Under the pieces are notes generated by a model. The model did no database searches, was not told where the DNA came from, and was given only the letters and a program-made list of their open reading frames with translations. Shown one piece after another: positions 24,403 through 37,148 of a stretch of 64,000 nucleotides of DNA; the first letter of the stretch is position 1; every line of letters starts with the position of its first letter. The stretch is taken from positions 133,080,522 through 133,144,521 of the forward strand of contig NC_089490.1 of NCBI RefSeq assembly GCF_036850765.1. The letters are read 5' to 3'. The DNA comes from Saccopteryx bilineata. Its lineage: Eukaryota; Chordata; Mammalia; Chiroptera; Emballonuridae. Made by a program: the position numbers and the translations under genes.

Positions 24403-24489
24403 AGTGTGTGTGTGTGGTGTGTGTGTGTGGTGTGTGTGTGGTGTGTATGTGTGGTGTGTGTGTGGTGTGTGTGTGGTGTGTGTGTGTGG
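24403..24489 (+). repeat. (GT)n microsatellite with GGT interruptions
   Basis: Repeated blocks of (GT)4-5 separated by GGT, giving a higher-order unit of about 12-14 bp. Both strands give repetitive open frames here (Cys/Val on plus, His/Thr/Pro on minus), which are artefacts. Confidence 0.95.
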
Positions 24490-26013
24490 GAGGGTGTTAT
24501 GTGCAAAATGTTGCAAGTGTATGAGAAAGTAATGGTCTTCTACAGGGTCAAAATCTGTACAATATCCTCTGCTCTTCAAGCCGAGTGTGAGCCTGGGACC
24601 ACCATGCCGGGATATGTAGAGGTCTTAGTGTCGCTCACACTTCTCCAAACTCTCAGCCTAACCCTTCCTAGCAGCCTCCACTTGTGCTTTTGTTTTCTAA
24701 ATGAGGTTGTTTCAGTAGCCATTTTTTTACATATCTGTTTTGTTTTTTTGCTGTTTTCACACATCACCCCTGGATTAGATGATTTTTCGAAACACAACTC
24801 AAGGAAAACAAATAACAAATAACAATATTGGCAGGAAAACATGATGAAGAAGATTGCATTTCCCGTTTCCCAAAGAGAACTGCTTTACAAAAGTCATTCA
24901 CATTTTGTGAATGGAGAAATGTCAGAGACAACAGGGAGTACTCAGGGACTCACTCATGGTCAGGGAGGGAGTTGGTGCGGAAGGCAGGACACAAAGCCTG
25001 GCATCCTGACAGTTCACCCAAAGCCCAAGCTCTCTCAGTCATTTAAAACATGGTGATGTGAAATATCCAGATACCAAAAATAACCTCCACCGAAGATACC
25101 TGGCTCAGAAGAGTGAAGATAAATCGCAGTTCTCTTTAAGTTATACTTCGTTTCTCATTGAGAATATTCTTTAGTTCTTCTATTTATCAACTCAATCAAT
25201 TTCTTTGCTACTTCCGGCTTCCTAAGAAGGCCTGCCTTTCAGTAACAGAAGAACGTATTTATCCCATCTAGTAAGGTAAACTATGCTTTCATCCTGGGCC
25301 ACATGAAGGTGACAACATAAAGATGGACAGAGATTGCTTTCTGATGGCAGTTGCATCAGATGGTGGACTGGGAGCACACGCTGAGTGGGGACTGCTATGT
25401 CCAATAGCCCAGTCCTGCAGCCTCTAAAGGAAAAAGAGTCACTCTGGTTCTTAACAGACAGAACTCGGAAATTAAAATCAGAGGGACGAGGCTTGAGCAG
25501 GGTTTCATATCCCACTAAAGCCAACATCAGCCTGGCTAGTGGGCTTCTGAATTTTTGCTTTGACAGAACCCCTGCTGAGTCACGCTGGTGATGAGGGGGT
25601 ACCAAGAAAAGTTGACTAATCAGACAATGTGGTTTTCTCACCAGGAAATATATGGGAGGTTGTTTTATTTAAAAACAGACTCATCAAAGATAATGTAACA
25701 GAAAACAACCTCTATCCATAAGGATATTCACTAACATTGTTTATGATCTAGAAGAGCAAAGAACTAAGCCACACAGACTATTTTTTGAAAAAGGACATGA
25801 CTCAGAAAAGGATGGCACAGCAATTGGATGTACTAGTACAAAGCCACTGAAGAGAATTACGGAGGCTGTCCAGCAATGTGGGAAAATGTTTAGTGAGAAA
25901 ACAGAGCTGTGTATCCACTGAGCACTGCTCAGAAAAGGGTGCCACACATGTGTGTGCAGGAAGCAGAGACAATAAAACAGTCAGTAGTTCAGGTGATTTG
26001 ATTATGGCTCTGG
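24490..26013. other. Unassigned repeat-poor stretch
   Basis: Nothing recognised. Confidence 0.4.
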
Positions 26014-26100
26014 ATTTTTTTTTTCTTCTTCTTCTTTTCCAAGTCAGAGAGAAGGGGAGATAGACAGACTCCCTCATGTGCCCCTATGGGGATGTGGGTC
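26014..26100 (-). mobile_element. SINE family B 3'-end fragment
   Basis: A T-rich start, then a TCTTC run, AAGTCAGAGAGAAGGGGAGA and AGACAGACTCCCTCATGTGC. This matches the reverse complement of the family B 3' end, but the rest of the SINE is absent and no duplication is visible. It is the only young-type SINE piece recognised between 19.64 and 31.35 kb. Confidence 0.6.
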
Positions 26101-29100
26101 TGTTTTTTATTTTCTGCTTTGACTCTCCCTTCCTAATGTAATTACAACCAATATTCCTAAGAAGGATCACCTGGGCCAGGTTTTTGCTGACATACCCAGA
26201 GGACACCCTGATTTTTTATTCTCACTTTGGATTCACCTATGTTCAAGGATGCCCAACCATTTGTAAAAATGCATCTTTTTCCTGCAGGAAGAGAACTTTA
26301 TTTTGTGTTAAGGAAGAACCAGGATGTCAATGGACACATGTTACACTTGGAAGGGCAAATTAAATGGTGTTTACTGTGGGAGAGACTCATGTTTTGACAT
26401 CACTGCTTATTCAATGGTCTTGTTCCTAGTGTCGTTTTAAAACATTTTTTTATTGAAACACATACACGCACACATACATGACACCCTCCCTCATGACAGA
26501 GTTGGTATGCTGTGGACATCAATATAGAAAATGCTTCTTAGAAAAATAGCCCATCTGTTCTCTAATATTAGAACACCACCTTAGTAACTAACGTTCCATA
26601 GGCTTTTCATAGAGGAAGAAAGAGAAATCCTGCACTGTCACTTGATTTTTGCCATTAAACTTGTGTTTCTGGGCAGGTGGTTTTTCCTCTCTGTGCCTTA
26701 ATTATCTTCTTCATGTCTCTTGTCTACCTCATAGGAATACTGACAGCCTCACGGGACTGTGTTGTACGATCCCAGCATTCTAGAGAAATGAAGAAATTAA
26801 AGATAATTCTGTCTCACTCTTCATGAGTAGGCTTTATACTATGGAGTAAAGTGAGGTTCATTTTGAACCATGGTGCCTACCTTCTAATCCTGGTCATGAA
26901 GTTACCATTCGCAATGTTGAAAGGTTTAGGAGCCTTTTAGGGACTCTACGACTTGAACAAATAATGTGTTTATTTTTGGTGGAATAGTTTTTATAGGCAG
27001 AACTATATAAGGGACCACTTCAATTTTAGCCCTGGCTCAGTGATTAAAGTAGATTGTACTTGGAGTACAATTTGAAAGTTGAGTATCAATAAAAATCATG
27101 AAAAAAATTCTAATTCATTAATTTTTCTTGCAGTAATTTTTACCAAATGTATGCTAGTTTAGATAATGGGGTTAAAATTGTATTCCAGGAAAAGTCAATG
27201 TGTAAAAGATTCGTAAGTATCAAAATCAATAGTAACAACAAAACTCTACATGTTAATTTTATATTGAGTAGTCTTAATCTCTTTTTCTCCAACATTGTCA
27301 CTATTGTCCTAAGGCCTTTTTGGACATGGGGAAAGTACTAATTCAACAACGAAATGACACTTAGAATAGAAAGTCTTCTGCAGGTGGAAGGAAAACGCTT
27401 CTCTTAATGAGAAGGAAAATGAAGATAAGGGAGTTCCAGACACAGAGCGCTTTGGTACAAACTGCCCCCTGTTCCCCTGAGAGTCCAAACTCTTCCTGGC
27501 AAGAGAGAGCACTTTAGTGAATCCCTAATTGTTTTCTTGGTCCTTCGCCAGGGAGGTGATGTATCAGAAGACAGAAGGGTTCAGATCAGAGGATTCAAGA
27601 ATTCAGTGACAGGGAGGGTTAATACCATTTGCCCTCTGATCATGTAGCTGGAAGCCAATCTGACATTCACCTGCTGCTCCAGGTTCTGTCAGGGAGAGAG
27701 AGAGGGGAGTCGCTCACCCACCTGTATCTACCACTTAGATGCTAAAACCCCCTTCGTTATCGACCTGCAGGCTTTTGACAGTGAGAGTTGCCTTGAGCAC
27801 CTCCTGAACTTGCTTCTCAGCGTGCTCCAGATTTCCCCCTGAGCTTGCTGGTGATGAGAGCGAGGGCCCCGTACCGCCTGGGTTTACCCTGGAAACAGCC
27901 ACTGCAGGCTCCATCCTCCCGAGGCTGAATCTCATTCCAGAAGTTCAAGTGCGGAAGATTGGATCTATCAGCTGCTTGAATGGCATAGAAGTGATGTAAA
28001 TGACATTCATCTCCCTCTTTTGGGGAAAGGATTGAGAGTAGGGGGAAAAGAAGCCATTAGAGATATTCTAAAAATCCTCCCTCACAGAGAAAGATTGAAC
28101 AGCAATTATTGAATGGAGGTGGGAAAGGCAGTGGGACACTCAGCATCTTTTTAAAAGGTCCTGGAAGTTCTGGACACTTGTTAGCAGGCTTGCTCACAGA
28201 CTCAGTGTCTGTGGATAAGCTACACCACATGTGTGTCCATCACATATGGCACTCAGACCCTTCCAGCTCAACTTTCATTTGCAGTTCTGAGTGATTGTTA
28301 GAGTAGGAGTGAACTCAGAATTGTTTCTTGGGGTACAGGCTAGAGCCATACTCCTTCCCTGCAAACAATTAGGGATATTCTTTGTTCTTTGGGCTCCCTG
28401 TCTGCAAAATGAGGCTGGAAACAGGGAGGACACCCTTCCCGGATGAAAGCTGTCTGGGAGCTGTCCCACGGCATGGCTTCCTCCAGCCACCTGCTCTTTT
28501 GACCAAGGCCGGCTGTCCTGTAAGCTTCAGGAGTGAGTCCACAACCATGAGCAGCCACACTCTGACTTTAGAAGACACTCCACACTCAGGGGGAGGGCGC
28601 AGCCAGGAAGAATCAGGTCCATTATTACCTTCATTATTTATTTCTCACCCAGCACTCCAAAGTCTGCAAGGGGAAGGAATATAATAATTCCCTTTGCATT
28701 TCAATACTGCAATATTTACTCCGAGCCTGAGCTGCTGCCTGTTAATGTTGTCTCCGAGGAGCTCCTCACTTTGAGGACAGTGCCATGGGGAATGGAGCAC
28801 AGAGGAGAGGGAGGCAGAGAGTGCTGAGCCCTGCCTTCGCCAGAGAACTTGGGCTCTCATAATTTACACACCTTGCCTAATGCACAGCACATGTCTTGGC
28901 TAGAAAAGCCGATGGGTAGACTGTGTTGGCCTGCTGAGCAGGTGTCAGGAAAACTCTTAACGATGACAAAGTAGTTCATCAATAATTTTTTCCTAACACC
29001 TTTATCCAAGAACCGAACAACAAATAAAACCCATCTTCCACCAAGCCCACCATTCTACACTTTCATCCCCATCCCCCAGCAGATGTCTTCGTGTGACCAT

Positions 29101-31350
29101 AGGCAAAGAGGCCACAGGCTCAGAGGTGGGCTCATGATGCTGGCCAGAACTATGAATGTAGCTTTCAGGTCAAGGGCCCTGGGTTCCTGTGTTCCATTTT
29201 CTGAATACCACACTCGCCACATCCACGCTAAACAGGTGTACTGAGTTCATGCTGCAATGCCTCAGAAGGGGATGCTCTCTTATCTTTCATAGTCACTTTA
29301 GTAAGGTCAGTCAATTTCAGGTCACTTTTACCCATCTTCCCATTTCTGGTGTCTGCCCTGAATGACACTAGGCTCTGGAGGCTGCTTGGGGAACGGGCAT
29401 GGGGAGGGAAAACAGGCTGTTTTTTTTTAAAAGTTCAGGAAACTTTCTTTTATATATACTACATGTTTAATGGAGAATGAGTATTTGAAATTATGGATAC
29501 TGTAAGAAGAAAAAGGACAAACTACTAGTAGTATTCAGTAAATAGCCTTCGAGACACTAGATCTCTTGTCACACTTTCTTTCCTCTCCTCTTACCTCCTT
29601 CTTTTCCTCTTATTGTACGTAAGTTTTTGAAAGGTGGGAGCTGGTTTTAGAAGAGGCGATGTCAACACATGTTTCCCTCCCTGCCCTGCCCCTTCCAGTC
29701 TTGGGTGCAGTTCTTGGCAGAATTCAGCCCCTTGAGGGCCCAACAAACCATGACCTGTCACAGTGCTGAGAACTTTGTATGCACTTAGTGCTCACTGAGT
29801 AATTTTTATTGCATCTTTTTTGGTACCCTTAATGCTATATGGTTACTTTGCATGCTAGAACTCATAGAATTTATATGCTAAAGAAAGCGTTAAATCTGAA
29901 ATTTATGTTAGTAGTCAGGGCCCTCCCTGAGGTAGGTCTGATTATTACTTCAACGTCCCTGCTGTTATTCAAATTCACTGCGGCACTTTCTACAACATGA
30001 CCATGGGTGGCCTCTCTGGTAACACAAGGGTTTTTCTTTATTTATTGGATTAGCTTCTGGGCTGGCATTTTTACGGTGGTGTTACACCTGTTGATTGTTG
30101 TTGGCTAAGGAACAAATGCCTGGCTCATGTCCACAGGGAAGAACAATTTGCACATTTATTTTATCCTTTTGTTGAAATTTCAGTTTCAAAAGCTCAAGGT
30201 TAGTTTGCTTAACTAATGCATTCTCCCTTGATCCCAGGTGTTTCCATATGACAGTGTTGTCTGGGCTTGACTCCCTGGTGTGACATTCAAGACTGCTAGA
30301 ATGTACACATCCTTATGCAATACTAACAATTTCATTTATTAGGGGTTACAGAACCAAAGTGCAGCCAGTTGATTAAAGGGACAAATGAATTGTGCATTTA
30401 TTTATTTATCAACAAAGGCTAGTTATTAAATGTAACTGTCTGATTTTTCTTGTGCAATATGGCCCCTGCCCGGGTGAGCCTTGCTGGTGGTGCCTGTTAC
30501 CAGGCAGTAAGCACTGTCACCAGAGGGACCAGTTCCTCCACCTTCCTCAGCTTAGTATTAGATGCAAAATATGCTTGTGCTTCATATATGCTGCTTGATG
30601 ATGTTGGCAATGGTGGCATAGCTAACATTGGCATTGCTTTGTCCATTGGGCAGGCCAAAAATGTGATGTCTGCTGGCAAAGCAACCACAGCCCCCTTGTT
30701 TCTATCCTCTGACGACATAACGCCAAGTGAAATGCTGGGCCTGTCTCAAATCCCCAGAGGCCGCATGATCTGGGAGTAAGGATTCGAAATGCCAGACTTG
30801 CACTTGATTGTAATTTAGGAGGGTCCAGGACAGACCCATTGTTTTTGAGTTGCTGGTGCTATCAGTTCATGGGTCCAGCATACTGGCTGGAGTGGGGGGT
30901 ATTCATTTTGTAGAATTTGTTTAGATGTGCTGGTCCAAATGGAGAAGGGTTTGAGCGGCAGAGCTGGGACAGGAGGAATTGGGTGGGAGGTGGGAGTGAA
31001 GAAGAAAGTGGGGAACTGAGGACTGCTGAAGAACGGAATGGTGGACACACTAGACAACGGTGGACTGGGTGGAAAGACAGTGGAACCCTCATGGAAGAGA
31101 ACACGTGAGCACATGCCAGAAGGCTTGGGAAATGAGAGGCCAAGAACGAAAAAAAGGAAGGATGAGATCTGGGGTGAAAAGAACATAAAAGAAAGCAAAA
31201 ACTATGCAGGGAGATGAAAAAGGAAATGGAAAACCCAGATGCAGAAGGACCAAGACTACAGAGGGGAGAAAAAAGAAGGATGAAAAATGAATATAGAAAA
31301 AAAAATTAAAAATCCTCTTTGAAGGACATTAATAGGGCATTAGGTGAGCT
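26101..31350. other. Unassigned repeat-poor stretch
   Basis: About 5.2 kb without a recognised young insertion. A MIR-like trace lies at about 26,640-26,770 (CTCTCTGTGCCTTAATTATC). An open frame with a good start context (30,459-30,779, plus, 106 codons from its first ATG) has no recognisable domain and no sign of a processed pseudogene (no poly-A, no duplications), so it is not called as a gene. Confidence 0.45.
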
Positions 31351-31639
31351 TTTCTTTTTTTTTTTTTTTAAGATTTTACTTATTCATTTTAGGGAGGAGA
31401 GGGAGAGAGAGAGAGAGAGAGAGAGAAAAGAAGAAGAAGAAGAAGAAGAAGAAGAAGAAGAAGAAGGAGGAGGAGGAGGAGGAGGAGGAGGAGGAGGAGG
31501 AGGAGGAGGAGGAGGAGGAGGAGAGGAACAAGAAGCGTCAACTCCCATATGTGTCTTGACTAGGCAAGCCCAGAGTTTTGAACCAGCGACCTCAGAGTTC
31601 CAGATTGACACTTTATCCACTGCGCCACCACAGGTCAGG
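31351..31639 (-). mobile_element. SINE family A with expanded purine tract
   Basis: A minus-strand family A copy. It has a T-run and TTATTCATTTTAGGGAGGAG at the 3' end, CAACTCCCATATGTGTCTTG in the middle, and the head complement CGCCACCACAGGTCAGG. Its GAGA tract has grown into a compound microsatellite (31,402-31,524). Flanking duplications are not clear. Confidence 0.88.
31402..31524 (+). repeat. Compound (GA)n(GAA)n(GAG)n microsatellite
   Basis: About 120 bp of pure purines in three ordered blocks: GA dinucleotides, then about 13 GAA/AAG units, then about 19 GAG/AGG units. It lies inside the SINE's natural GAGA tract. The poly-Glu/Gly frame on plus and the poly-Pro/Ser frame on minus are artefacts. 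Confidence 0.97.
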
Positions 31640-33929
31640 GAAGTGCAACTTTCTGTGAGGCAAGCTGCATTTGCTGGCTGACTCCAGAAAGAGAGGCTGC
31701 GAAACACAAGCACAGGGTAGGCAGAAGTAGGGTTATAGCTGTGAGTGTACAAAACAAGTTCATTGTTATAGTATTATTTATTGATTATTGTATTATTTTC
31801 CATAGGAACAACTGTAAGCCTACTTTTGCCCACGTTGTATTTCTTGATCTGTTATTTAAAAAAATATATTATCTATTTATATTTCTATTGGCACCAAAAT
31901 CTGTGGAATGCAGACCAAACCGTCAAGAAAAGGTGTTTTGGGGAGAAGAAAAAGAAACAAAATGATTGTTGCAATAGATAGTTTTTTATTTTCCATTTCA
32001 GAGACAATTTAATAACAATTTGGCTTTGATGCTTCTATTTATTTTGCTTCCTCTTTTTGGGGCCCTTTGAATCCGTGTCTGTTTTTGCTTGTCTCTTAGT
32101 ATCGTTTGTTTACAACTGTGAGGAAATCTAATCTTTTACTTGAGTAACTTCAACCTCTTTTTCTCTAGGAGCCTACATTTCTTCTCTTTCTTCTCTGGCT
32201 CTTCTACAAGAAATTGGCTGCATGTCAATCTTTCCTTTTCTTGAAATGTGTTTTCTTCCCCTACTGGTTACTCAGTGGCGATGATAAGCAAGCCTGCTAT
32301 TTGTTTATTCAAAGAGAGGTGGTGGTGACTAGTGTACTTCCTGTATTGTCAAATCAGAGCTCATCTGCACTCCTGTAACGAGATATCAATCTTTTGTGTA
32401 ATGCCAGGTACTGTGCTTAATTGCCCTCTTGTAATGTGTTATTCTTGCGATGATAATTTGAGTTATTTCTTTGTTAACCTTTACACAGCCAATAACAAAT
32501 TAAACATCATTATCTGAGTTTAAAATACGCTTTAAATCTCTAAACCCTGGTAATACTCAGACACTTACAACCAGGGAGTCATAAAATGACATTAAATGAC
32601 ACTCTGAAACACAACCCAAAAGTACTACAAATAAATGGGAAGGAAGCCAAGAAGAGTGTGTATGTGAGATGGCCCCTCAGAATCATCATGCGGAGAGTAT
32701 TCAAATTATGGTGATTTTGCTCTAACATAACCATTTAAAATGCACTTTCTTAATCTTTTTTCTGTTGCCTGTGACGCCTTCAAGGCTGGCTATTCCTTCC
32801 TTTGTATTCCTTGAGGAATTACGAGGAGGTTCAAATTTTGCTTCCACTGTGGAGCCAGCCTCACTCCCTTCCTTTTGTGCTGACGTCCTTGTCTGTCTGC
32901 TTTCACACCTATTGCCTGAACCTCCTATCTGGTCATTAATTCTCTCTCCCTACTCCCTATCTTTCTTTTTGCTAGTAGAATTATGTCTTGTCCCATTTTT
33001 CTAGGCTCTGTCCAGTCTTTAGGATGATGGTGACGGAGGATGAGGAGGGTGCACAGTGGGGTGGGGAAGATATATACATGTTTGCGGAGGAAATGACCTT
33101 TGGAACCAACACTATTGTTCTTTCAGGTTTGTTTGAAAACTAGCTCTATGAAATCACAGATATTCAAATTGAATCATATACTATCAGCTGAGAGCTAGGG
33201 GGAGACACTACCTTTTCCAAAGGTAGTATAAAAAATGTAGTTAGAGATAGAATAGGACTACAGCTCAGCTTCTGGGCTCCAGTTAGAATGCTCTTTCTAC
33301 TAGACCCCATGTCCATGGACATAGTTAAGGTTGGTCTGTTAGATTAAAAAAAAAGAAATTGTTTTTAATTGCATAAATAATGGCGATAATCAGAGAATGT
33401 AGCTCTGGGACCAACTGACCTTGGATAAGTGAAACCATAGCAGGTATACACAGATGCATACATAGAATACATAGAATGTATTTTAGCAGAGGATGGGCAG
33501 GGCAGAGTGCAGTGTACACCACCACCTGAAAGTCTGCTCCAGTTGTGCTGTCTCCAGGATTTTATGGTGACTCTTTCCACTGCCTCTCCTGTGTTCCTGA
33601 CCACAGGAAACACAAAATCTTTGCTCAAAGGATGCCTTTTGAAAATGTTTCCAATTTTATAACAATTATTGATCAGTTTACACTTTCCACTTCTCGCAGA
33701 AGTTTTATTCTGGAATTCAGTATTTTTCTAAAAGCAATGTGTTTAATCAGTATTTTTATACTTTCTGACACAGTTATCATAGTGGTCTACAATTTTCACT
33801 ATCTCTACTTTAGCCATGGTTACATCCTTAATGTTCCTCATTCCTAACAACTTAGGCACATTTGTGTCTTTTTTCTCTCTCGCTTTCTTCCCTCTCTTCC
33901 TCTTATTGTCCTTAGCAGAATTTTTTCCT
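31640..33929. other. Unassigned non-coding stretch
   Basis: AT-rich, no clear repeats, no convincing exon. Confidence 0.4.
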
Positions 33930-35030
33930 AATTTACACTTAAATTGCTTATTTAAATTTATTCATCAATCCTACCTAATTATGGTCTGCTTTTATCTCTG
34001 TTACTTCCATCTTTCTTCTTTCTGTGAGTTTATTTTATTTTACTTTCAACTTTCCTTGACTGAATTTTTAGTTTTATTTTTTTTAAATAAAAGAAAGTAT
34101 TTGGGGCCATGCATTTTCCTCTGTGTACAGTTTTGGCCCTGAGTTTTTATGAGTTTTAATGTTTTTCTTTCTAATTGACATTTATTTATAAGCACTCAAA
34201 TTATAGCTTTGATTTAAAAGTGAATAAAGTATTTTTGTTAAAATTAGAAGATTACCTTGAATTATTGTATTTTGGTTAAAAAATGTGGTTTGGACTATTT
34301 TACATTTTGGGACCCTAAGATAAACAGCTTTATTAATGTTATGCACATCTTCTCCAGTCTTATGTATTTTTTAGTTTATTTTATCTGCCAAAGAGCAAGA
34401 GGGCTATGTTAACTCTTCAGCTATAATTATCTTTTTGTGAATTTATTCTTGGAATTCTAACACTTTTAAAATTTATATATTCTGATATAATGTGTTTACA
34501 TTCATGATCACTATGTATTATTATCAATATAAATGTTACTTCTTTTTATGATTATCAACTTATATTTTTAATCCAGTTTAGTGCTTTTTGCCTTTAACTT
34601 TATCTACTATTAGTTTTATGACCTCTGCTTTATTTTTTATACTTTTGCCTCCTAATCATTTGCACAACTTTTTATTTCTAATCTTTGATTTGAGTGTTCA
34701 TTTAATTTAAAACAATTTTATTGAGATAGTGTTGATAGACCAGAAAATCCCTTCATTTTCAGTGTATAATTTGTGAATTTAAATAAATTCATAGTGTTAT
34801 AAAACATTTGATTGTTCTTTTAAATAGCATACAGTTGGATAATTTTAAAAATTCCATTTGACTATCTCATTCAACCCCTTTTTAATAGAGAAGTTTAACT
34901 TACTTACATTTATTGTAAGGCTAATAATTTTGGTCATACAGCTTGTTCTAGTTTTATTTCCTTGCTGTTTCCTTTGTCTGCTTTTTTAATATACTGACCT
35001 TGTTTTTTTTGCTTTTAATCTCAAATATTT
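33930..35030 (-). mobile_element. Probable ancient LINE-1 ORF2 remnant (antisense)
   Basis: A long, very AT-rich stretch whose word order follows antisense L1 ORF2: GGGGCCATGCATTTTCCTCT near 34,104, TCTTCAGCTATAATTATC near 34,415, and GACCTCTGCTTTATTTTTTA near 34,620. A TTTTATTGAGATAGTGTTGA segment (about 34,716) resembles an antisense L1 3' UTR. Divergence is high, so boundaries and subfamily are uncertain. Confidence 0.5.
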
Positions 35031-35897
35031 TTTAATCAATAATTTTATTTTTGATTGAACTAAAAATATTTCTCAGGCTATATATTTTTATTATCGAGAG
35101 TCACAAGAGACATGCATCTTTCTTTCTATTTGATACAAAAACTTTAACACAAATTTGCCTTTACATCATCCCTTTTCTCCTTTCACCATTTCTGAAGCCT
35201 TTTAAAATGATAAATTTGGCTTCTATAACTAGATTAATGTAATCACATAAACTTTTTTCATTGTATATCTTCCCTTTGAATGACTACTTTGAGCATTTAT
35301 GTTTAAGCTTTGCAGCCATATTTGTATTAACTCTTAGGCTTACCTCCATTTGAATTGAATTTAGTGTCCCCATTGGCTTCTTCATATTATAATGTCTGCC
35401 ACTTTTGAGCTTTTAATTTTGCTTCATTTTTTTGGAATTGGATTACATGTCAACGCCTTTGTCAGGAAGGTTGCCTAGGTGCTATATTTTCTGACACTTG
35501 GCATATCTAAAAGTCTTTTTCCTAGGTTTTTACTTATAAAATATTCTCTATAAAACTCTTAGGTCATACCCTTTCCACTTAAAACTACTTAGATATTGCT
35601 CAGTGTATAATAGTATTTAATGTTGAAATGGGAAAGTCTGATAATAGCTTGATTTTCACTGATTATTCCTGGACCATCATTAGCTTTTGAAATCTACCTC
35701 TCTTTCTTCAGCTCAGAAAAAATATTTCCCTATTGCATTTTGTATGTTTTTCCATTTCATTTCTTTGTCTTTTCTCTTTGTTTCCAAGGAGAGCCTCTCA
35801 AGCTTGTGACCCACACAGTGTTTTCAATAGTCTTGCAGGCTGCTGTGTAGAGACTGGATGGAAAGGTGGTTTGAGATGGAGGCAGCTGGGAAAGCTA
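35031..35897. other. Unassigned AT-rich stretch
   Basis: This may continue the decayed L1 to its left. The last 80 bp before the minisatellite contain degenerate words like those of its unit. Confidence 0.4.
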
Positions 35898-36248
35898 GAC
35901 TCAGACCTGGGTAGTGGCATGGGAGAGCTAGGACAGCTCCTACAGACTCAGACCTGGGTGGTGGCATGGGAGAGCTAGGACAGCTCCTACAGACTCAGAC
36001 CTGGGTGGTGGCATGGGAGAGCTAGGACAGCTCCTACAGACTCAGACCTGGGTGGTGGCATGGGAGAGCTAGGACAGCTCCTACAGACTCAGACCTGGGT
36101 GGTGGCATGGGAGAGCTAGGACAGCTCCTACAGACTCAGACCTGGGTAGTGGCATGGGAGAGCTAGGACAGCTCCTACAGACTCAGACCTGGGTGGTGGC
36201 ATGGGAGAGCTAGGACAGCTCCTACAGACTCAGACCTGGGTGGTGGCA
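35898..36248 (+). repeat. 47-bp minisatellite, about 7.5 copies
   Basis: Unit starts occur at 35,898, 35,945, 35,992, 36,039, 36,086, 36,133, 36,180 and 36,227 (partial, 22 bp). Each begins GACTCAGACCTGGGTGGTGG and ends GCTAGGACAGCTCCTACA. Copies are identical except that copies 1 and 6 have GGGTAGTGG instead of GGGTGGTGG. Near-perfect identity shows recent expansion or homogenisation. The period is not a multiple of three. Confidence 0.98.
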
Positions 36249-36519
36249 GAGATACATGTTAGAAGTCATTTCCATGTGCTGTGAGCTTTCTTCTCTCCCT
36301 TTTTAATTTCTCTGGAGCTTATAGTAAAAAGGTAGCAGAGACAGCATAGGGAGCTGTTAGCTGGAAGCCATGTTGAACCAGAAGTCTGTTCAGAGACTGT
36401 CGATGAGTATATGTGGCAAATTTTTAGGGACGAAGAGCCCTGATAATTGCATGTTTGCAAAATGATTTAGAACTTACACAGTGTGTCTTAAGTGAGCCTC
36501 TTACCCCAGAGTGATTGAC

Positions 36520-36610
36520 AGTACAGATAGAGATAATAAAACTAAGACGCTGGTAGGTTCAGTGACTTGCTTGAAGTCACTACTTGGTTAGTGACAGAAT
36601 CCTGACCTCA
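36520..36610 (-). mobile_element. MIR SINE remnant
   Basis: AATAAAACTAAGACGCTGGT, then GGTTCAGTGACTTGCTTGAA and AGTCACTACTTGGTTAGTGA form the reverse complement of the MIR core. Confidence 0.65.
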
Positions 36611-37135
36611 CCTTCTGTTTTTCAGCTCAGTTGATTTCTACTGAGCTTGTGTATTTACATCCCTGGGGAGCTGCTCACTTTGGAATTGTCACTGGGGTGG
36701 GGTGAGAGGCACTAACAGTTGGCCAACACTGCACATAGGGCCTGGCCCCCACTCCCATGTTGACTAGAGCACCATCCCTTTAACCTATTAATGCTTGTAA
36801 TTGGTAAATGTGACATTTTTATTTAATGAAATTCTTCTGATAAACAATAAAGTTTGAAAACCATTTCAGGATACCTTGTTGCCTCTAGTTTGTGGGCTTG
36901 ATGGATTCATATCTATACTACAGAAGATGATTGAACCCTCTCTACCCTCGTCATCTAGATGCTGACCAAGTGTGCCACCAAATGGAAGTGACACGACAGC
37001 CACAAGGCAGTTGAACAAGTCCGAGCTCGGCTTCCTGAGCTGAGTCGTTGGGAGAAGATCTGGGCTGTGTCTACGGTCAGCTTAGACTCAGCCTTGCCTC
37101 TCTCGTCCTGTTCCTTTCACCTCCCCTTCTCTTAT
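36611..37135. other. Unassigned non-coding stretch
   Basis: Nothing recognised. Confidence 0.4.
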
Positions 37136-37148
37136 TGGTCTCCCTTTT

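Noticed and set aside
24321..24822. Cys/Val-rich (plus) and His/Thr/Pro-rich (minus) open frames
   Set aside because: Caused by the interrupted GT microsatellite, without other coding signs.
31319..31681. Open frame with long Glu and Gly runs, and its poly-Pro counterpart on the minus strand
   Set aside because: Produced by the purine microsatellite inside a SINE.
35898..36248. CRISPR-like regular repeat array (also 60,393-60,642)
   Set aside because: The units are directly contiguous with no unique spacers, and the DNA is mammalian. These are minisatellites.
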